Shown here piece after piece: positions 22,936 through 31,922 of a stretch of 38,968 nucleotides of DNA. Made by a program: the position numbers and the translations under genes. The first letter of the stretch is position 1. The number at the start of each line of letters is the position of its first letter. The notes beneath the pieces are model-generated. The model searched no databases, was not told the origin of the DNA, and saw only the letters and a program-made list of their open reading frames with translations. Location: the NCBI GenBank assembly GCA_040394475.1, contig JBEBSD010000060.1, positions 1 through 38,968 of the forward strand. Reading direction: 5' to 3'. The DNA comes from JBEBSD01 sp040394475 (GTDB lineage: Bacteria > Bacteroidota > Bacteroidia > Cytophagales > Spirosomataceae).

Positions 22936-24141
22936 ATGTATTCACCTTATAAAGAAGCCTTTCGGGAAGACCTGGAAGCGATCCGGGAGGCAGGATTGTA
23001 CAAATCAGAACGGGTGATTGTATCCCCGCAGGCTGCTGAAATTGCGATTGTCAATGGCAAAAAAGTGCTCAATTTCTGTGCCAATAATTACCTGGGCCTC
23101 TCGTCCCACCCGGAAGTGACTGCAGCGGCTGCGGACACCCTGCGTTCTCACGGCTTCGGGATGTCGTCGGTGCGGTTTATTTGCGGAACGCAGGATATCC
23201 ATAAAGAGCTGGAAAAGGAGACAGCAGCGTTTTTGGGAGCGGAGGATTGCATCCTGTATGCGGCGGCATTTGATGCTAACGGAGGAGTGTTTGAACCCCT
23301 GTTTGGCGAAGAGGACGCTATTATTTCGGATGAACTCAATCATGCTTCCATTATTGATGGCATCCGGTTGTGTAAGGCGAAACGTTTCCGGTATCTGCAT
23401 AATGATATGGCAGACCTGGAAGCCCGGCTGCAGGCTGCCGCCGCTGCCCGCCGCAAAATTATTGTGACGGATGGGGTGTTTTCCATGGATGGAACCATTG
23501 CCCAGCTGGATAAGATCTGCGACCTGGCTGACCAATATGGCGCACTGGTCATGATAGATGAATGCCATGCAACCGGCTTTATCGGGAAAAATGGCAGGGG
23601 GACTCATGAATACCGGAAGGTGATGGGCCGCATCGATATCATCACCGGAACCTACGGAAAGGCCTTGGGAGGAGCTTCTGGTGGCTTTACCGCCGCCCGG
23701 AAGGAAATCGTGGAATTGTTGCGGCAACGGTCCAGGCCTTATTTGTTCTCGAATACACTGGCGCCGGCTATTGCAGGCGCTTCTCTGAAAGTACTGGCGT
23801 TGTTGAGCGAATCGACGGCGCTCCGCGACCGGCTGGAAACGAATACCCGGTTTTTCCGGGAGCAAATGACTCGTGCCGGGTTTGATATCGTCCCGGGCGA
23901 GCATCCGATTGTTCCGATCATGCTGTACGATGCGCGCCTGGCACAGGAATTCGCTGCGCACCTTCTGGAAGAAGGCATTTACGTTATCGGGTTTTTCTAT
24001 CCGGTAGTGCCTCAAAACAAAGCCCGGATACGGGTTCAGATTTCCGCGGGGCATAGCCGGGAACAACTGGAGACGGCGGTGGCGGCTTTTACCAAAATCG
24101 GCAAGAAGCTGGGGGTGATCGGTCTGAAAGGGGTAATTTGA
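22936..24141 (+). CDS. kbl: Glycine C-acetyltransferase (2-amino-3-ketobutyrate CoA ligase)
   Basis: Cleaves 2-amino-3-ketobutyrate with CoA to glycine and acetyl-CoA. The 401-residue alpha-oxoamine synthase has FCANNYLGLSSHPEV (about 48-62), HGFGMSSVRFICGTQ, ELNHASIIDGIRL, the cofactor Asp and His in MIDECHATGFIG (D208, H211) and the PLP lysine in TGTYGKALGGASGG (about K242). It is directly downstream of the Tdh gene, so the pair forms the two-step threonine-to-glycine route. Confidence 0.97.
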   Translation: MYSPYKEAFREDLEAIREAGLYKSERVIVSPQAAEIAIVNGKKVLNFCANNYLGLSSHPEVTAAAADTLRSHGFGMSSVRFICGTQDIHKELEKETAAFLGAEDCILYAAAFDANGGVFEPLFGEEDAIISDELNHASIIDGIRLCKAKRFRYLHNDMADLEARLQAAAAARRKIIVTDGVFSMDGTIAQLDKICDLADQYGALVMIDECHATGFIGKNGRGTHEYRKVMGRIDIITGTYGKALGGASGGFTAARKEIVELLRQRSRPYLFSNTLAPAIAGASLKVLALLSESTALRDRLETNTRFFREQMTRAGFDIVPGEHPIVPIMLYDARLAQEFAAHLLEEGIYVIGFFYPVVPQNKARIRVQISAGHSREQLETAVAAFTKIGKKLGVIGLKGVI

Positions 24142-24210
24142 TACGGCTAACCGGGCCGGCTCTTGTTTTTTAAGTACCTTAGGCCTTGAATTACCAGTCA
24201 GCCTATAGTT

Positions 24211-25188
24211 ATGAGAGCGGTTTTGTACGATGCCCCGGGAAATGCGAGTCAGTTGTATATTGGAGAAGCAGCGGTTCCGCACCCGGGCCCGAATGAATTG
24301 CTGGTACAGGTAAAGGTAGCAGGCCTGAACAGGGCGGACATCCTGCAGCGGGAAGGGAAATATCCTCCTCCTGCAGGAGCGAGTGCGATTTTGGGGCTGG
24401 AGCTTTCAGGCGTCGTCGCAGCGATTGGCAGTCAGGTGACCCGATGGAAAGTCGGCGACCGTGTGATGGGCCTGGTTCCGGGCGGGGGATACGCCGAACT
24501 GGCGGTGATACACGAGGAAATGGCACTTCCGCTTCCCCAACAGTTTACAGACGAAATGGCGGCAGCCATCCCGGAGGTGTTCCTGACGGCATACCAGTCG
24601 CTGGTGTGGTTGGCCCGGACCCGCCCGGGGGAAACCGTCCTCATCCATGCCGGAGCGAGCGGGGTCGGGACGGCGGCCATTCAGCTGGTGCAGGCACTCG
24701 GAGCCCGTGCCGTGATTACGGCCTCGCTGAGCAAGCATGCCGGATGTCTGGCATTAGGCGCCAGTCGGGCATTCGACCGGCGAGCACCGGATTTCTGGGA
24801 GGAAATACGGGATTTTACCGGGGGCGTGGATGTCATCATAGACCCGGTGGGCGGACCTTACTTCAACGAAAACCTGGGGTTACTGCAGACCGACGGCAGG
24901 TTGGTCCTGTTGGCGGTTATGGGCGGCCTGAAATCAGCGGGCGACGTACACGTGGGGACTATCGTATTTAAGCGGCTGCAAGTCCTGGGGTCGACATTGC
25001 GGTCACGACCGCAGTCGTACCAGCTCCGGTTGAACCGTGAGTTTGATGAGTTCACACGGGAGAAATTCGCAGCGGGACAGCTCCGGCCCGTGATCGACCG
25101 CGTTTTTGACTGGACTGCTGTTCGCGAAGCGCATGAATACCTTGAAGCGGGCCGGAATACGGGAAAGGTACTGATAAGAATCGACTGA
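24211..25188 (+). CDS. Zinc-free quinone oxidoreductase (MDR superfamily, PIG3-like)
   Basis: NAD(P)H-dependent reductase of quinones or similar electrophiles, cytosolic. The 325-residue MDR protein has the GroES-like N-terminal half (AGLNRADILQREGKYPPP, about 38-54) and a Rossmann half with IHAGASGVGTAAIQLVQALG (about 145-164). No zinc-ligand cysteines are present. LNRADILQR is characteristic of the PIG3/TP53I3 branch. The 69 bp after kbl contain no clear promoter, so it could be read from the tdh promoter. Its substrate is not known. Confidence 0.9.
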   Translation: MRAVLYDAPGNASQLYIGEAAVPHPGPNELLVQVKVAGLNRADILQREGKYPPPAGASAILGLELSGVVAAIGSQVTRWKVGDRVMGLVPGGGYAELAVIHEEMALPLPQQFTDEMAAAIPEVFLTAYQSLVWLARTRPGETVLIHAGASGVGTAAIQLVQALGARAVITASLSKHAGCLALGASRAFDRRAPDFWEEIRDFTGGVDVIIDPVGGPYFNENLGLLQTDGRLVLLAVMGGLKSAGDVHVGTIVFKRLQVLGSTLRSRPQSYQLRLNREFDEFTREKFAAGQLRPVIDRVFDWTAVREAHEYLEAGRNTGKVLIRID

Positions 25189-25205
25189 TATTCATGGGAA
25201 ATGTC

Positions 25206-25213
25206 TAATTTTG
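25206..25213 (+). promoter_or_regulatory. -7 box upstream of the M20 amidohydrolase
   Basis: TAATTTTG is an exact TAnnTTTG match 79 bp before ATG 25293. No -33 TTTG is seen at 19-20 bp. Confidence 0.4.
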
Positions 25214-25292
25214 TCCGGATACTACCGTGCGGATGTAAGAACTTTTGTCTTCTCATGGAGTTAGTTTATTCAGATACTTCAATCGTCTTATA

Positions 25293-26489
25293 ATGAGTCT
25301 TTTAGATACAGTTAAGCAGCTTTCGAAGGCCTATGCGGCAGACACGGTAGCCAACAGGAGGCACCTGCACAGGCACCCGGAATTGTCTTTCGAAGAATAT
25401 AAAACAGCAGCATTTGTTGCCCGGGAAATACGGGAACTGGGCCTGGAGCCGGTTGAAGGGATCGCGGGAACGGGTTTGTCGGTTACGATTGAAGGCCGCA
25501 ATCCGGGCAAACGGGTAGTGGGCCTGCGGGCAGATATGGATGCCCTTCCGATTCACGAGGCGAATGAGGTTCCTTACAAATCCGAAAATCCGGGAGTGAT
25601 GCATGCCTGCGGACATGATGTACATACTTCATCGCTGCTGGGTACCGCCCGGATTCTGGCACAAGTCAGGGATGAGTTCGAAGGGACGATCAAGCTGGTG
25701 TTCCAGCCGGCTGAAGAAAAGGCGCCCGGCGGGGCTTCCCTGATGATTAAAGAAGGGATTCTCCGGAATCCTGCGCCGGCCAGTATGCTGGGACAGCATG
25801 TGGCCACCAACATTCCGGTAGGGAAAATTGGATTCAGGGAAGGGATGTACATGGCAAGCACGGATGAACTTTACCTTACGGTAAAGGGAAAAGGAGGACA
25901 TGGGGCAATGCCCGACCAGTTGGTAGACCCGGTTTTAATGGCTTCTCACATCATTGTAGCGCTCCAGCAAATTATCAGCCGGCACCGCAGACCCGCGAAT
26001 CCTTCTGTATTGTCTTTCGGAAGGTTTATTGCCGACGGGGTCACCAACGTGATTCCGGACGAGGTGACGATTCAGGGTACCTGGCGATGTATGGATGAAG
26101 AGTGGCGGCAGGAGGGCCTGGCAAAAATGAAGAAGATGGCGGAAGGAATTGCCGATGCAATGGGGGGAAGTTGTGAGGTGGAGATTGTAAAGGGGTATCC
26201 TTTTCTGAAAAATCATCCCGAACTCACCCGGCGATCCAGGTCGGCAGCCATCGCGTATGTCGGGGCAGCAAATGTCATTGATCTTGACCTGTGGATGGCG
26301 GGAGAAGACTTCGCCTTTTATTCGCAGGTAGTGGATTCTTGTTTTTACCGGCTGGGTGTTCGCAATGAGGACAAAGGAATTGTTTCAGGTGTTCATACCC
26401 CTACCTTCGACATCGATGAAGGTGCCCTGGAGATAGGCCCCGGCCTGATGGCCTGGCTGGCTTTGGAAGAACTGGCAGTGTATTCATAA
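25293..26489 (+). CDS. M20D-family amidohydrolase (N-acyl amino acid / hippurate hydrolase type)
   Basis: Di-metal peptidase-fold enzyme that removes acyl groups from N-acyl amino acids. The 398-residue protein has RRHLHRHPELSFEEYKTAA (about 22-40), the Asp in LRADMDALPIHE, metal ligands in MHACGHDVHTSSLLGTA (C106, H108), FQPAEEKAPGGA (E141, E142), GQHV (H169) and HTPTFDIDEGALEIGP near the end. A lid/dimerisation domain lies at about 180-300. ATG 25293 was chosen over an in-frame upstream codon at 25245. It has no signal peptide. The natural substrate is not determined. It is convergent with the secreted metalloprotease. Confidence 0.92.
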   Translation: MSLLDTVKQLSKAYAADTVANRRHLHRHPELSFEEYKTAAFVAREIRELGLEPVEGIAGTGLSVTIEGRNPGKRVVGLRADMDALPIHEANEVPYKSENPGVMHACGHDVHTSSLLGTARILAQVRDEFEGTIKLVFQPAEEKAPGGASLMIKEGILRNPAPASMLGQHVATNIPVGKIGFREGMYMASTDELYLTVKGKGGHGAMPDQLVDPVLMASHIIVALQQIISRHRRPANPSVLSFGRFIADGVTNVIPDEVTIQGTWRCMDEEWRQEGLAKMKKMAEGIADAMGGSCEVEIVKGYPFLKNHPELTRRSRSAAIAYVGAANVIDLDLWMAGEDFAFYSQVVDSCFYRLGVRNEDKGIVSGVHTPTFDIDEGALEIGPGLMAWLALEELAVYS

Positions 26490-26907
26490 GGAGAGTGGTG
26501 AAGTGGCTTTCAGCTATCTGAGGTCGGCTATCGGCTTTCAGCTATCGGCCAGCAGCTACTACCCTGTGTTAAGGGCATCCTTCCGGTCTGTGGTCATGCA
26601 GCCTGCTGGCCTCACAGGGCTGCAGCCTGCCGGCTGCACAGGGCTGCACCCTGTGTTAGGATATCTTACCCTTTCAGGGCAAGTAGTAGTGGCGCTGAAC
26701 AAAAAAACGCGAATACCTGGAAGATGGCATGGAGCTGTCGGCTATCAGCTATCGGCCGTCGGCCAGTAGCTATTATCCTGTTCTTTTAATCTCTCCAACC
26801 AGGTTGAAAGCCGATCTCGGACCTCTGACAGCCGACCTCCGAAAGCCGACCTCTGACAGCTGATTTCCGAAAGCCGAAAGCTGACCTCCGATCTCCCAAA
26901 CCCACCC
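26490..26907. repeat. Non-coding 418-bp gap rich in GGCTATCGG and CTGCAGCC repeats
   Basis: No gene. The left part (26510-26565) has AGGTCGGCTATCGGCTTTCA-type units, 26728-26770 has more, and 26805-26895 has the same units inverted (GCCGACCTCTGACAGC). Between them, 26583-26668 holds GGTCTGTGG followed by CACAGGGCTGCA units, recalling the palindromic element seen in two other convergent gaps. This gap also separates convergent genes. Confidence 0.75.
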
Positions 26908-29433
26908 CTAAAGCTTCGAATAAACAAGCTTCCTGACAATCGCCGGCTCGTCCGTATGCTGAATCATGAAAAAGTAAATACCGGCATTGGCGGGTGGCAA
27001 TTCGTCCTGGATCGTGTTGGTACCTTTCCCCAGATACCGCGACCATTGCCGGATGGTATTCCCCATACGGTCGATTAAGGTGACCGTTACGTTCCGTTCT
27101 GTATCTGATACCAGTTCGTAGTCCACTGTGGAAGCCGTGATCAGGGTCTGACAGTTCTGCAGAATCAATCCGGCGAGTTGTGAAGGGTGCTGTATGTAAA
27201 TAATCCGGCTGAAGGTATAGGACCCATCGATATCAATCATTTTGAGCCTGTAATAATACCCTCCGGCGGTTGCCTGGATTTCGTTGTCCTGAAAAAGATA
27301 GGTATACCGCTGCTCTTCGGATGCCTTCGCGGTGATCAGGGCGACCGGATAGAAATCGGCGCCGGTTTCACTGCGCAGCAACTCATAGGAAGCAAGATTG
27401 CTTTCGTATACGGTTGTCCACGTAATGAGGTTGTGCTGTTCTTCATGCTTCCCGGAAAAGCTGATCAGATCGACCGGAAGTGCAGCGGCGAACTCTTCTC
27501 TGAAGAAAACAGCGTAATCTTCCACTTGACCGGTAGTTGGCGCATTACAGGCGCTGGTAATCGGGTTTTCGTCCGTGATAACCCGGAGGCGCAGCATTTT
27601 ATGGGGAATGACCGTTGAAGGAGTAGTGAAGCGAAGCCACGGGCGGCTAATGGGGTCAAAAGTAATTTCTCCCGCCCAGGCAGATGGTGCGTCGATAACC
27701 AGCTCCTCATTTTCATTGAATATCCCGTCGTTGTTGTAATCGATATAGACCCGTACCCACTCCGTCCGGGCCGGGGACGTAACACCCAGGGTGAGGGCGA
27801 CGTCGTAGCTTGCTCCCGGTTCCAGGTCCGTAGAAACAGTACAGAACCGGTCCACATAATTGGCATCGTCAGATTCGGCAGTGCCGGAATTGAACTCCAT
27901 ATTATTGAGGGCAAACCTCCGGATACCGCCTTTTCCGGGTATTCCTTCCGGAATTGCACAAACGGGAGGGGTTTCATCCGGGTCGGAAACAATAATAAAA
28001 TCCTCCTCGATCAGGGCCGGCGCTCCGGAGCTATACAAGGCAACCGTATAATTCCCGCCTTCAAGGTAGGTAACCGTTGGTTGCGGCAGGGTAGAAGTAG
28101 ACGGCTGACCCGCGGGGAAATCCCAGGTCCGGGTGGTTCCGTTGGCCGTTTTATCTTTGAATACGATCGAATTCCCGATACACGTACTTGGATTGGATAA
28201 CACAAATGCGGGTAAAGCAGGCGCATCGCAGGCTGATAAACAGCTCCGGCTTGGAATAAATCCATTGATGTCGGTTTTGGAAAGGGCCGACCAGGTAGCA
28301 GTATTGGAAATGGTTTGCCACATAATGTCCCCGGGGGCGGTATCGTGTGTGGCATTGAGGTTATGGCCTATTTCATGGGCCGTCATAACAATCAGGTTAG
28401 CGTAGTTGGTCGTATAGTCCTGTAAGACATGGTATTTGAAGCTTCCGCAGGCAGTTCCCCGGAACGCCTGTCCCACAACGGTTCCCTGGAAGTCGCGATT
28501 GGTCCAGAATTGTCCGATATCATACAGAAACGTGTTAAATCCTCCCAGCTCAGCCCAGTAGCGGAAAAAATTAAGGGCATTCGACGGGTTGGTGACCAGC
28601 GTGGTATCTGCCGGTGCAAAATAGCCCGGCTGCGAAGAAAGCGGATCCGCGGAAGGATCCTGACTGACATACTGGGTGAGCACGCGAAATTCGAGATTGT
28701 CTACGAATTCATGGCGGTAAAGCAAGGCGACGTTGTTCATAATGGCGATATTCCGGTTGAAAACGGCCGTCACACTGCCGTACTTGAGGTACATGCTCCT
28801 ATCGGAAGCAATCGCAATTTCGATGACTTTGCAGGCATTCGCCATCGTACGCCCGGACTCGTAACGGGGATGCAATTCCGCTGCTTTCTGCTGCGTGTCC
28901 TCGATACCGCAGCTAAAGCCGGAATCCTGAAGGATATCTTGTGTATTGTACAGGATGAGTTCCTCCATGGACCCGCTTTCCCCAAAGTCGCCGGCCGGTT
29001 CTATGTACCAATGCTGGTTCCCGTCCTGGATAGAGGCGGTGAAGAAATCATAGTCCATGGTAAGAGAGATGGTCCCCGGCCGGCCATGCAGTTTTCCCGA
29101 GAAGGTTCTGATACTTCGTGATCTGAGTTTTGTTTTGCCCTTTGCCGTGCCGATCGTTTCGAAATAGGCATCGGCCAGCAGGTTGGTTTCCTGCAATTGG
29201 AAGGACCATGTTTTGCCGCCGGCCACTTCCAGTTGAAGTATCGGTTCCAGGGAGTTTGCAAGCGATTCGTAGCCTTTTCTTAAATCAGTTTGAAGTAATT
29301 TGAAATCACGGAATTTGGTCCGCAGCCGGGCCCCCTCAGTCGTTTTTTTTTCTTCGAGCAGCAGATGCGTTTGGGACTGAACATCTTGATAATGCAGTAT
29401 AAACAGAAAAGATAGTAGAAAAAATAATCTCAT
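26908..29433 (-). CDS. Secreted metzincin-like metalloprotease with PKD, GEVED and T9SS sorting domains
   Basis: An 841-residue exported protein. A signal peptide (MRLFFLLSFLFILHYQDVQS) is followed by a propeptide-like region (to about 190), a reprolysin-type catalytic domain (about 195-400), a PKD-like domain (about 405-485), a GEVED domain (about 535-650, YIDYNNDGIFNENEEL and GQVEDYAVFF) and a C-terminal T9SS type A sorting domain (about 755-841). The zinc site HEIGHNLNATHD gives H353, E354, H357 and H363. The Gly usual at position 8 of HExxHxxGxxHD is Asn here. GDIMWQ shortly after is the likely Met-turn. ATG 29433 was chosen; a TTG at 29454 was rejected. It probably acts at the cell surface or in the medium; its substrate is unknown. 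Confidence 0.92.
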   Translation of the reverse strand: MRLFFLLSFLFILHYQDVQSQTHLLLEEKKTTEGARLRTKFRDFKLLQTDLRKGYESLANSLEPILQLEVAGGKTWSFQLQETNLLADAYFETIGTAKGKTKLRSRSIRTFSGKLHGRPGTISLTMDYDFFTASIQDGNQHWYIEPAGDFGESGSMEELILYNTQDILQDSGFSCGIEDTQQKAAELHPRYESGRTMANACKVIEIAIASDRSMYLKYGSVTAVFNRNIAIMNNVALLYRHEFVDNLEFRVLTQYVSQDPSADPLSSQPGYFAPADTTLVTNPSNALNFFRYWAELGGFNTFLYDIGQFWTNRDFQGTVVGQAFRGTACGSFKYHVLQDYTTNYANLIVMTAHEIGHNLNATHDTAPGDIMWQTISNTATWSALSKTDINGFIPSRSCLSACDAPALPAFVLSNPSTCIGNSIVFKDKTANGTTRTWDFPAGQPSTSTLPQPTVTYLEGGNYTVALYSSGAPALIEEDFIIVSDPDETPPVCAIPEGIPGKGGIRRFALNNMEFNSGTAESDDANYVDRFCTVSTDLEPGASYDVALTLGVTSPARTEWVRVYIDYNNDGIFNENEELVIDAPSAWAGEITFDPISRPWLRFTTPSTVIPHKMLRLRVITDENPITSACNAPTTGQVEDYAVFFREEFAAALPVDLISFSGKHEEQHNLITWTTVYESNLASYELLRSETGADFYPVALITAKASEEQRYTYLFQDNEIQATAGGYYYRLKMIDIDGSYTFSRIIYIQHPSQLAGLILQNCQTLITASTVDYELVSDTERNVTVTLIDRMGNTIRQWSRYLGKGTNTIQDELPPANAGIYFFMIQHTDEPAIVRKLVYSKL

Positions 29434-29785
29434 AGAAATGTTGTAGGAAAGCAATAACCAAATCGTAAGGTTCTTTAACTTACTGGCAATACTATAAAAA
29501 TTTGAGTGAAAATTATAATCTATTTTAGAAAGGTCCCGCTTGTATAAGCCTTACTCCGGGATGCGGTTTGTCCCGTCCGGTGAAATAGTTTGTATAAAAA
29601 GTTGTTGCATCAGTGCTTGCCGGTTGTTTAAAGAATGCTTTCAAATAGTTGAGGGCCAGTGAGTTCGTTGCGTTCTTTTTTGCTGTTTAGACGTTAAGAA
29701 AAAAGATGGTCACTTTACAATACTGAACTTCGCAAAAAAGTTGAAATTTCATCGTTATATTCCCCGCACAGCCATGAGCCGTACG
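29434..29785. other. Gap between the metallophosphoesterase and protease genes
   Basis: About 350 AT-rich bases. It must contain the protease promoter (minus strand) and the end of the metallophosphoesterase transcript. I see only imperfect -7-like boxes (for example TAGTATTG, minus strand, near 29486-29493) and no gene or convincing hairpin. Confidence 0.4.
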
Positions 29786-31024
29786 TCAGGATTCCAGCGT
29801 GAGCGCGGGTAAGTGCTCCAGGATTTTCCAGTTGATATGTCCTGTGCCGGGGCTTACCTCCCAGGCTTCTTTCATCAGCAGGGTTCCTTCGAGATCGTAA
29901 TAAACCGCCTGCATTTCAGCGCCGTTGAGCTGCAGGTTAGTATAGCCGTTGTAGCCGAGCCTGTGCCGGCCCATCTGTTTGCGGATGCGGCGGTCGTAAA
30001 AGGCTATCTTTGCACGGTCTCCGGGTGCTGCGGGTAACGCTGTTTCTACCGGCATACCGCCGTTTCCGATGCATCGCCCGTAAACCGGTAAGTTCCCCGC
30101 CATTTCCTGAAGCTCATACCAGATCAGCCGGTGTTCATGGCCCCAAAACCAGACCACCGGTCGCCGGGCCTTACCCAGCAGCTGTGCGAGTTGGCGGGCC
30201 GGCTGCGGATACGCCTTCCGGAATCCTGAAATAACCGGATGATGCGTAAGAATAACCAGTCCCCGTTTGTCGGCCGGGTCTCCAATACGGACGATATCCT
30301 GTAGCCAGTCGGTCTGCTCTTTCCGGAAGTGACAATCAGGAGGAAACAATACTTCCATAAAGGGTCTCCGGACGGAGGTATAGCCGGTATCCAGACCAAG
30401 GATCCTCCAGTGATCATTTTCCAGGCAAAAGAAGCCCGCCTGCTGCGTTTTACGGATCTCACCGTCGGCCGCATACATGGAGGGGAGTAAATGATTGAAG
30501 AACCCATTTCCGTTGGAATACATCTCGTGATTTCCGGCCAGCGCCAGACTGCCGGATTCTCCGTAATACCAGGACGCATGCGGGGCTGTAAAATTCTCTT
30601 CCACTTCTTTGGGAGCGCCGACAAAATAGACATCTCCGAGATGCAGCGTGTAGTCAGGCCTGTTTTTGGCGACCAGGTGGGCCACCTGATCGGATTCAAC
30701 GGTATCGTTGGCCCAGTCGGACAACAAGGCAATATGGAGGCTGTCAGCCTGTCCGGAGACGGATGGTTGCAGGCGGTAGATACCGGTATCGCTCTGCGTG
30801 GGATAGAATTGATACGCATGCCGTTTTCCGAAACGGCTCTTCAGATAATGCCAGGTAAACCCGAGAATGTTGGTTTTGAAGAACTCATCGATTTTCCGGG
30901 TAACCGAAGAAGTTTGAGCAACATGCGTTTCGTATAATTTTTGTTGCGTTTTTGCATGGTTTTCGGCTTCACTATGGCCGAGATCCAGGTACTGCCTGGT
31001 TTTGTTTTCAGGTGTCAATGGCAT
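29786..31024 (-). CDS. Calcineurin-like metallophosphoesterase
   Basis: A 412-residue soluble protein. Residues 1-85 are a helical lead. The di-metal core (about 90-330) shows LLSDWAND (variant of the first DxH motif), HLGDVYFVG (GDxx), LALAGNHEMYS (GNHE), ILTHHPVI and FWGHEHRLIW (GHxH). The first motif has Asp but no His two residues on, so the first metal site is partly altered. A C-terminal beta region (about 335-412) is of unknown role. It probably hydrolyses a phosphomono- or diester; the substrate cannot be given. It follows the RIC-like gene by 84 bp on the same strand. Confidence 0.9.
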   Translation of the reverse strand: MPLTPENKTRQYLDLGHSEAENHAKTQQKLYETHVAQTSSVTRKIDEFFKTNILGFTWHYLKSRFGKRHAYQFYPTQSDTGIYRLQPSVSGQADSLHIALLSDWANDTVESDQVAHLVAKNRPDYTLHLGDVYFVGAPKEVEENFTAPHASWYYGESGSLALAGNHEMYSNGNGFFNHLLPSMYAADGEIRKTQQAGFFCLENDHWRILGLDTGYTSVRRPFMEVLFPPDCHFRKEQTDWLQDIVRIGDPADKRGLVILTHHPVISGFRKAYPQPARQLAQLLGKARRPVVWFWGHEHRLIWYELQEMAGNLPVYGRCIGNGGMPVETALPAAPGDRAKIAFYDRRIRKQMGRHRLGYNGYTNLQLNGAEMQAVYYDLEGTLLMKEAWEVSPGTGHINWKILEHLPALTLES

Positions 31025-31108
31025 TCGTAAATGTTACCTCCGCATCAGCCCGGTGTTGCCAAAGGGTCAGAAGCGGGACGAGAGTAAAGGATTTACAGGA
31101 TGTAAACG

Positions 31109-31822
31109 CTATTGCACCTTACGCAATTGCTTTTCCAGTTCAATTGCCATCGGGACCAGCACATGGTCCTCAATGATAGCATGTTTGCGCAGTTCCATTT
31201 CGAACAATTCCACCTGGTTGAGGAAAATACGATACGGGAACGGGGGAGTATTCCCCGAAAAACTGTGAATAATAACGCTGACTTCTTTCAGGCCTTCTTC
31301 CACCTCATCGTGTTGGTCACGGTACGACTCAATGGAGGGGTCTGCCCAAAGCGCTTCGAGTTCAGCGGGTGACAAGGCTCCTTTCTGAGCTTTGATCAAT
31401 TTCTTTACATAGGGTAATACAAACTGCTCTTCCATTTTAAAATGGTGGACCAATTTGTTTTTATATTGGTTAAAGAACATTGCCAGCTGGGCAAGCAGCT
31501 GGTGCGTTTGCCCGTACTTGCTGAAAATATGTAGTAAAGACTGCTCCAGTTCGGGTACTTTCTTTGTCAGATAGTAGCGATGGGAGGCCTGGATGTAGGT
31601 CACGATTTCTTCGAGTGAGAATTTCCGGAGCTTTTGATGGAAAAAGTCGGAATCCGTATCACTGTCATATAAATCCAGAATCAGTTCGATAAGCTCGTGG
31701 TTCAATTCAATCCCATCGGAGGAAAGCCGGCCACCGGATACTGGGATTTCATCAAGCCTCTCTGTTACCAGCTCATACATTTTAGTGGAGGTAACCAGAT
31801 CTTCGTATGTTCTTGGATTCAT
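31109..31822 (-). CDS. RIC/YtfE-like hemerythrin-fold di-iron protein
   Basis: A 237-residue helical protein. The C-terminal four-helix bundle (about 75-230) has ligand-like residues in the order of YtfE: H81 (ASHRYY), H127 and E131 (HHFKMEE, HxxxE), H171 (RDQHDEVE), H214 and E218 (KHAIIEDH, HxxxE). E. coli YtfE uses H84, H129, E133, H160, H204 and E208, so the pattern is intact. RIC proteins repair iron-sulfur clusters after nitric oxide or oxidative stress. The N-terminal region lacks the Cys-containing ScdA_N motif typical of many RIC proteins, so this is a variant. A 12-bp inverted repeat lies over its start region. Confidence 0.82.
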   Translation of the reverse strand: MNPRTYEDLVTSTKMYELVTERLDEIPVSGGRLSSDGIELNHELIELILDLYDSDTDSDFFHQKLRKFSLEEIVTYIQASHRYYLTKKVPELEQSLLHIFSKYGQTHQLLAQLAMFFNQYKNKLVHHFKMEEQFVLPYVKKLIKAQKGALSPAELEALWADPSIESYRDQHDEVEEGLKEVSVIIHSFSGNTPPFPYRIFLNQVELFEMELRKHAIIEDHVLVPMAIELEKQLRKVQ

Positions 31823-31823
31823 A

Positions 31824-31878
31824 AAAAATGCTTTAAGTTTTTATAAAGTTAGGACTTTTAAAAAAATAAAGCATTTTT
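31824..31878. repeat. 12-bp inverted repeat in front of the RIC-like gene
   Basis: AAAAATGCTTTA (31824-31835) and TAAAGCATTTTT (31867-31878) are perfect inverted copies separated by 31 bp. They lie between the carB stop and the RIC-like ATG (31822). A -7-like box, TAACTTTA on the minus strand, falls between the arms. This could be an operator pair or a long hairpin at the end of carB. Confidence 0.75.
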
Positions 31879-31922
31879 CGATGGGATATTTACTCAAAAC
31901 ATGATTGAAATCACCTTTTGAA

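Noticed and set aside
23005..24282. A 425-codon open frame antisense to kbl.
   Set aside because: It has no recognisable domain or promoter; kbl on the other strand has complete catalytic motifs.
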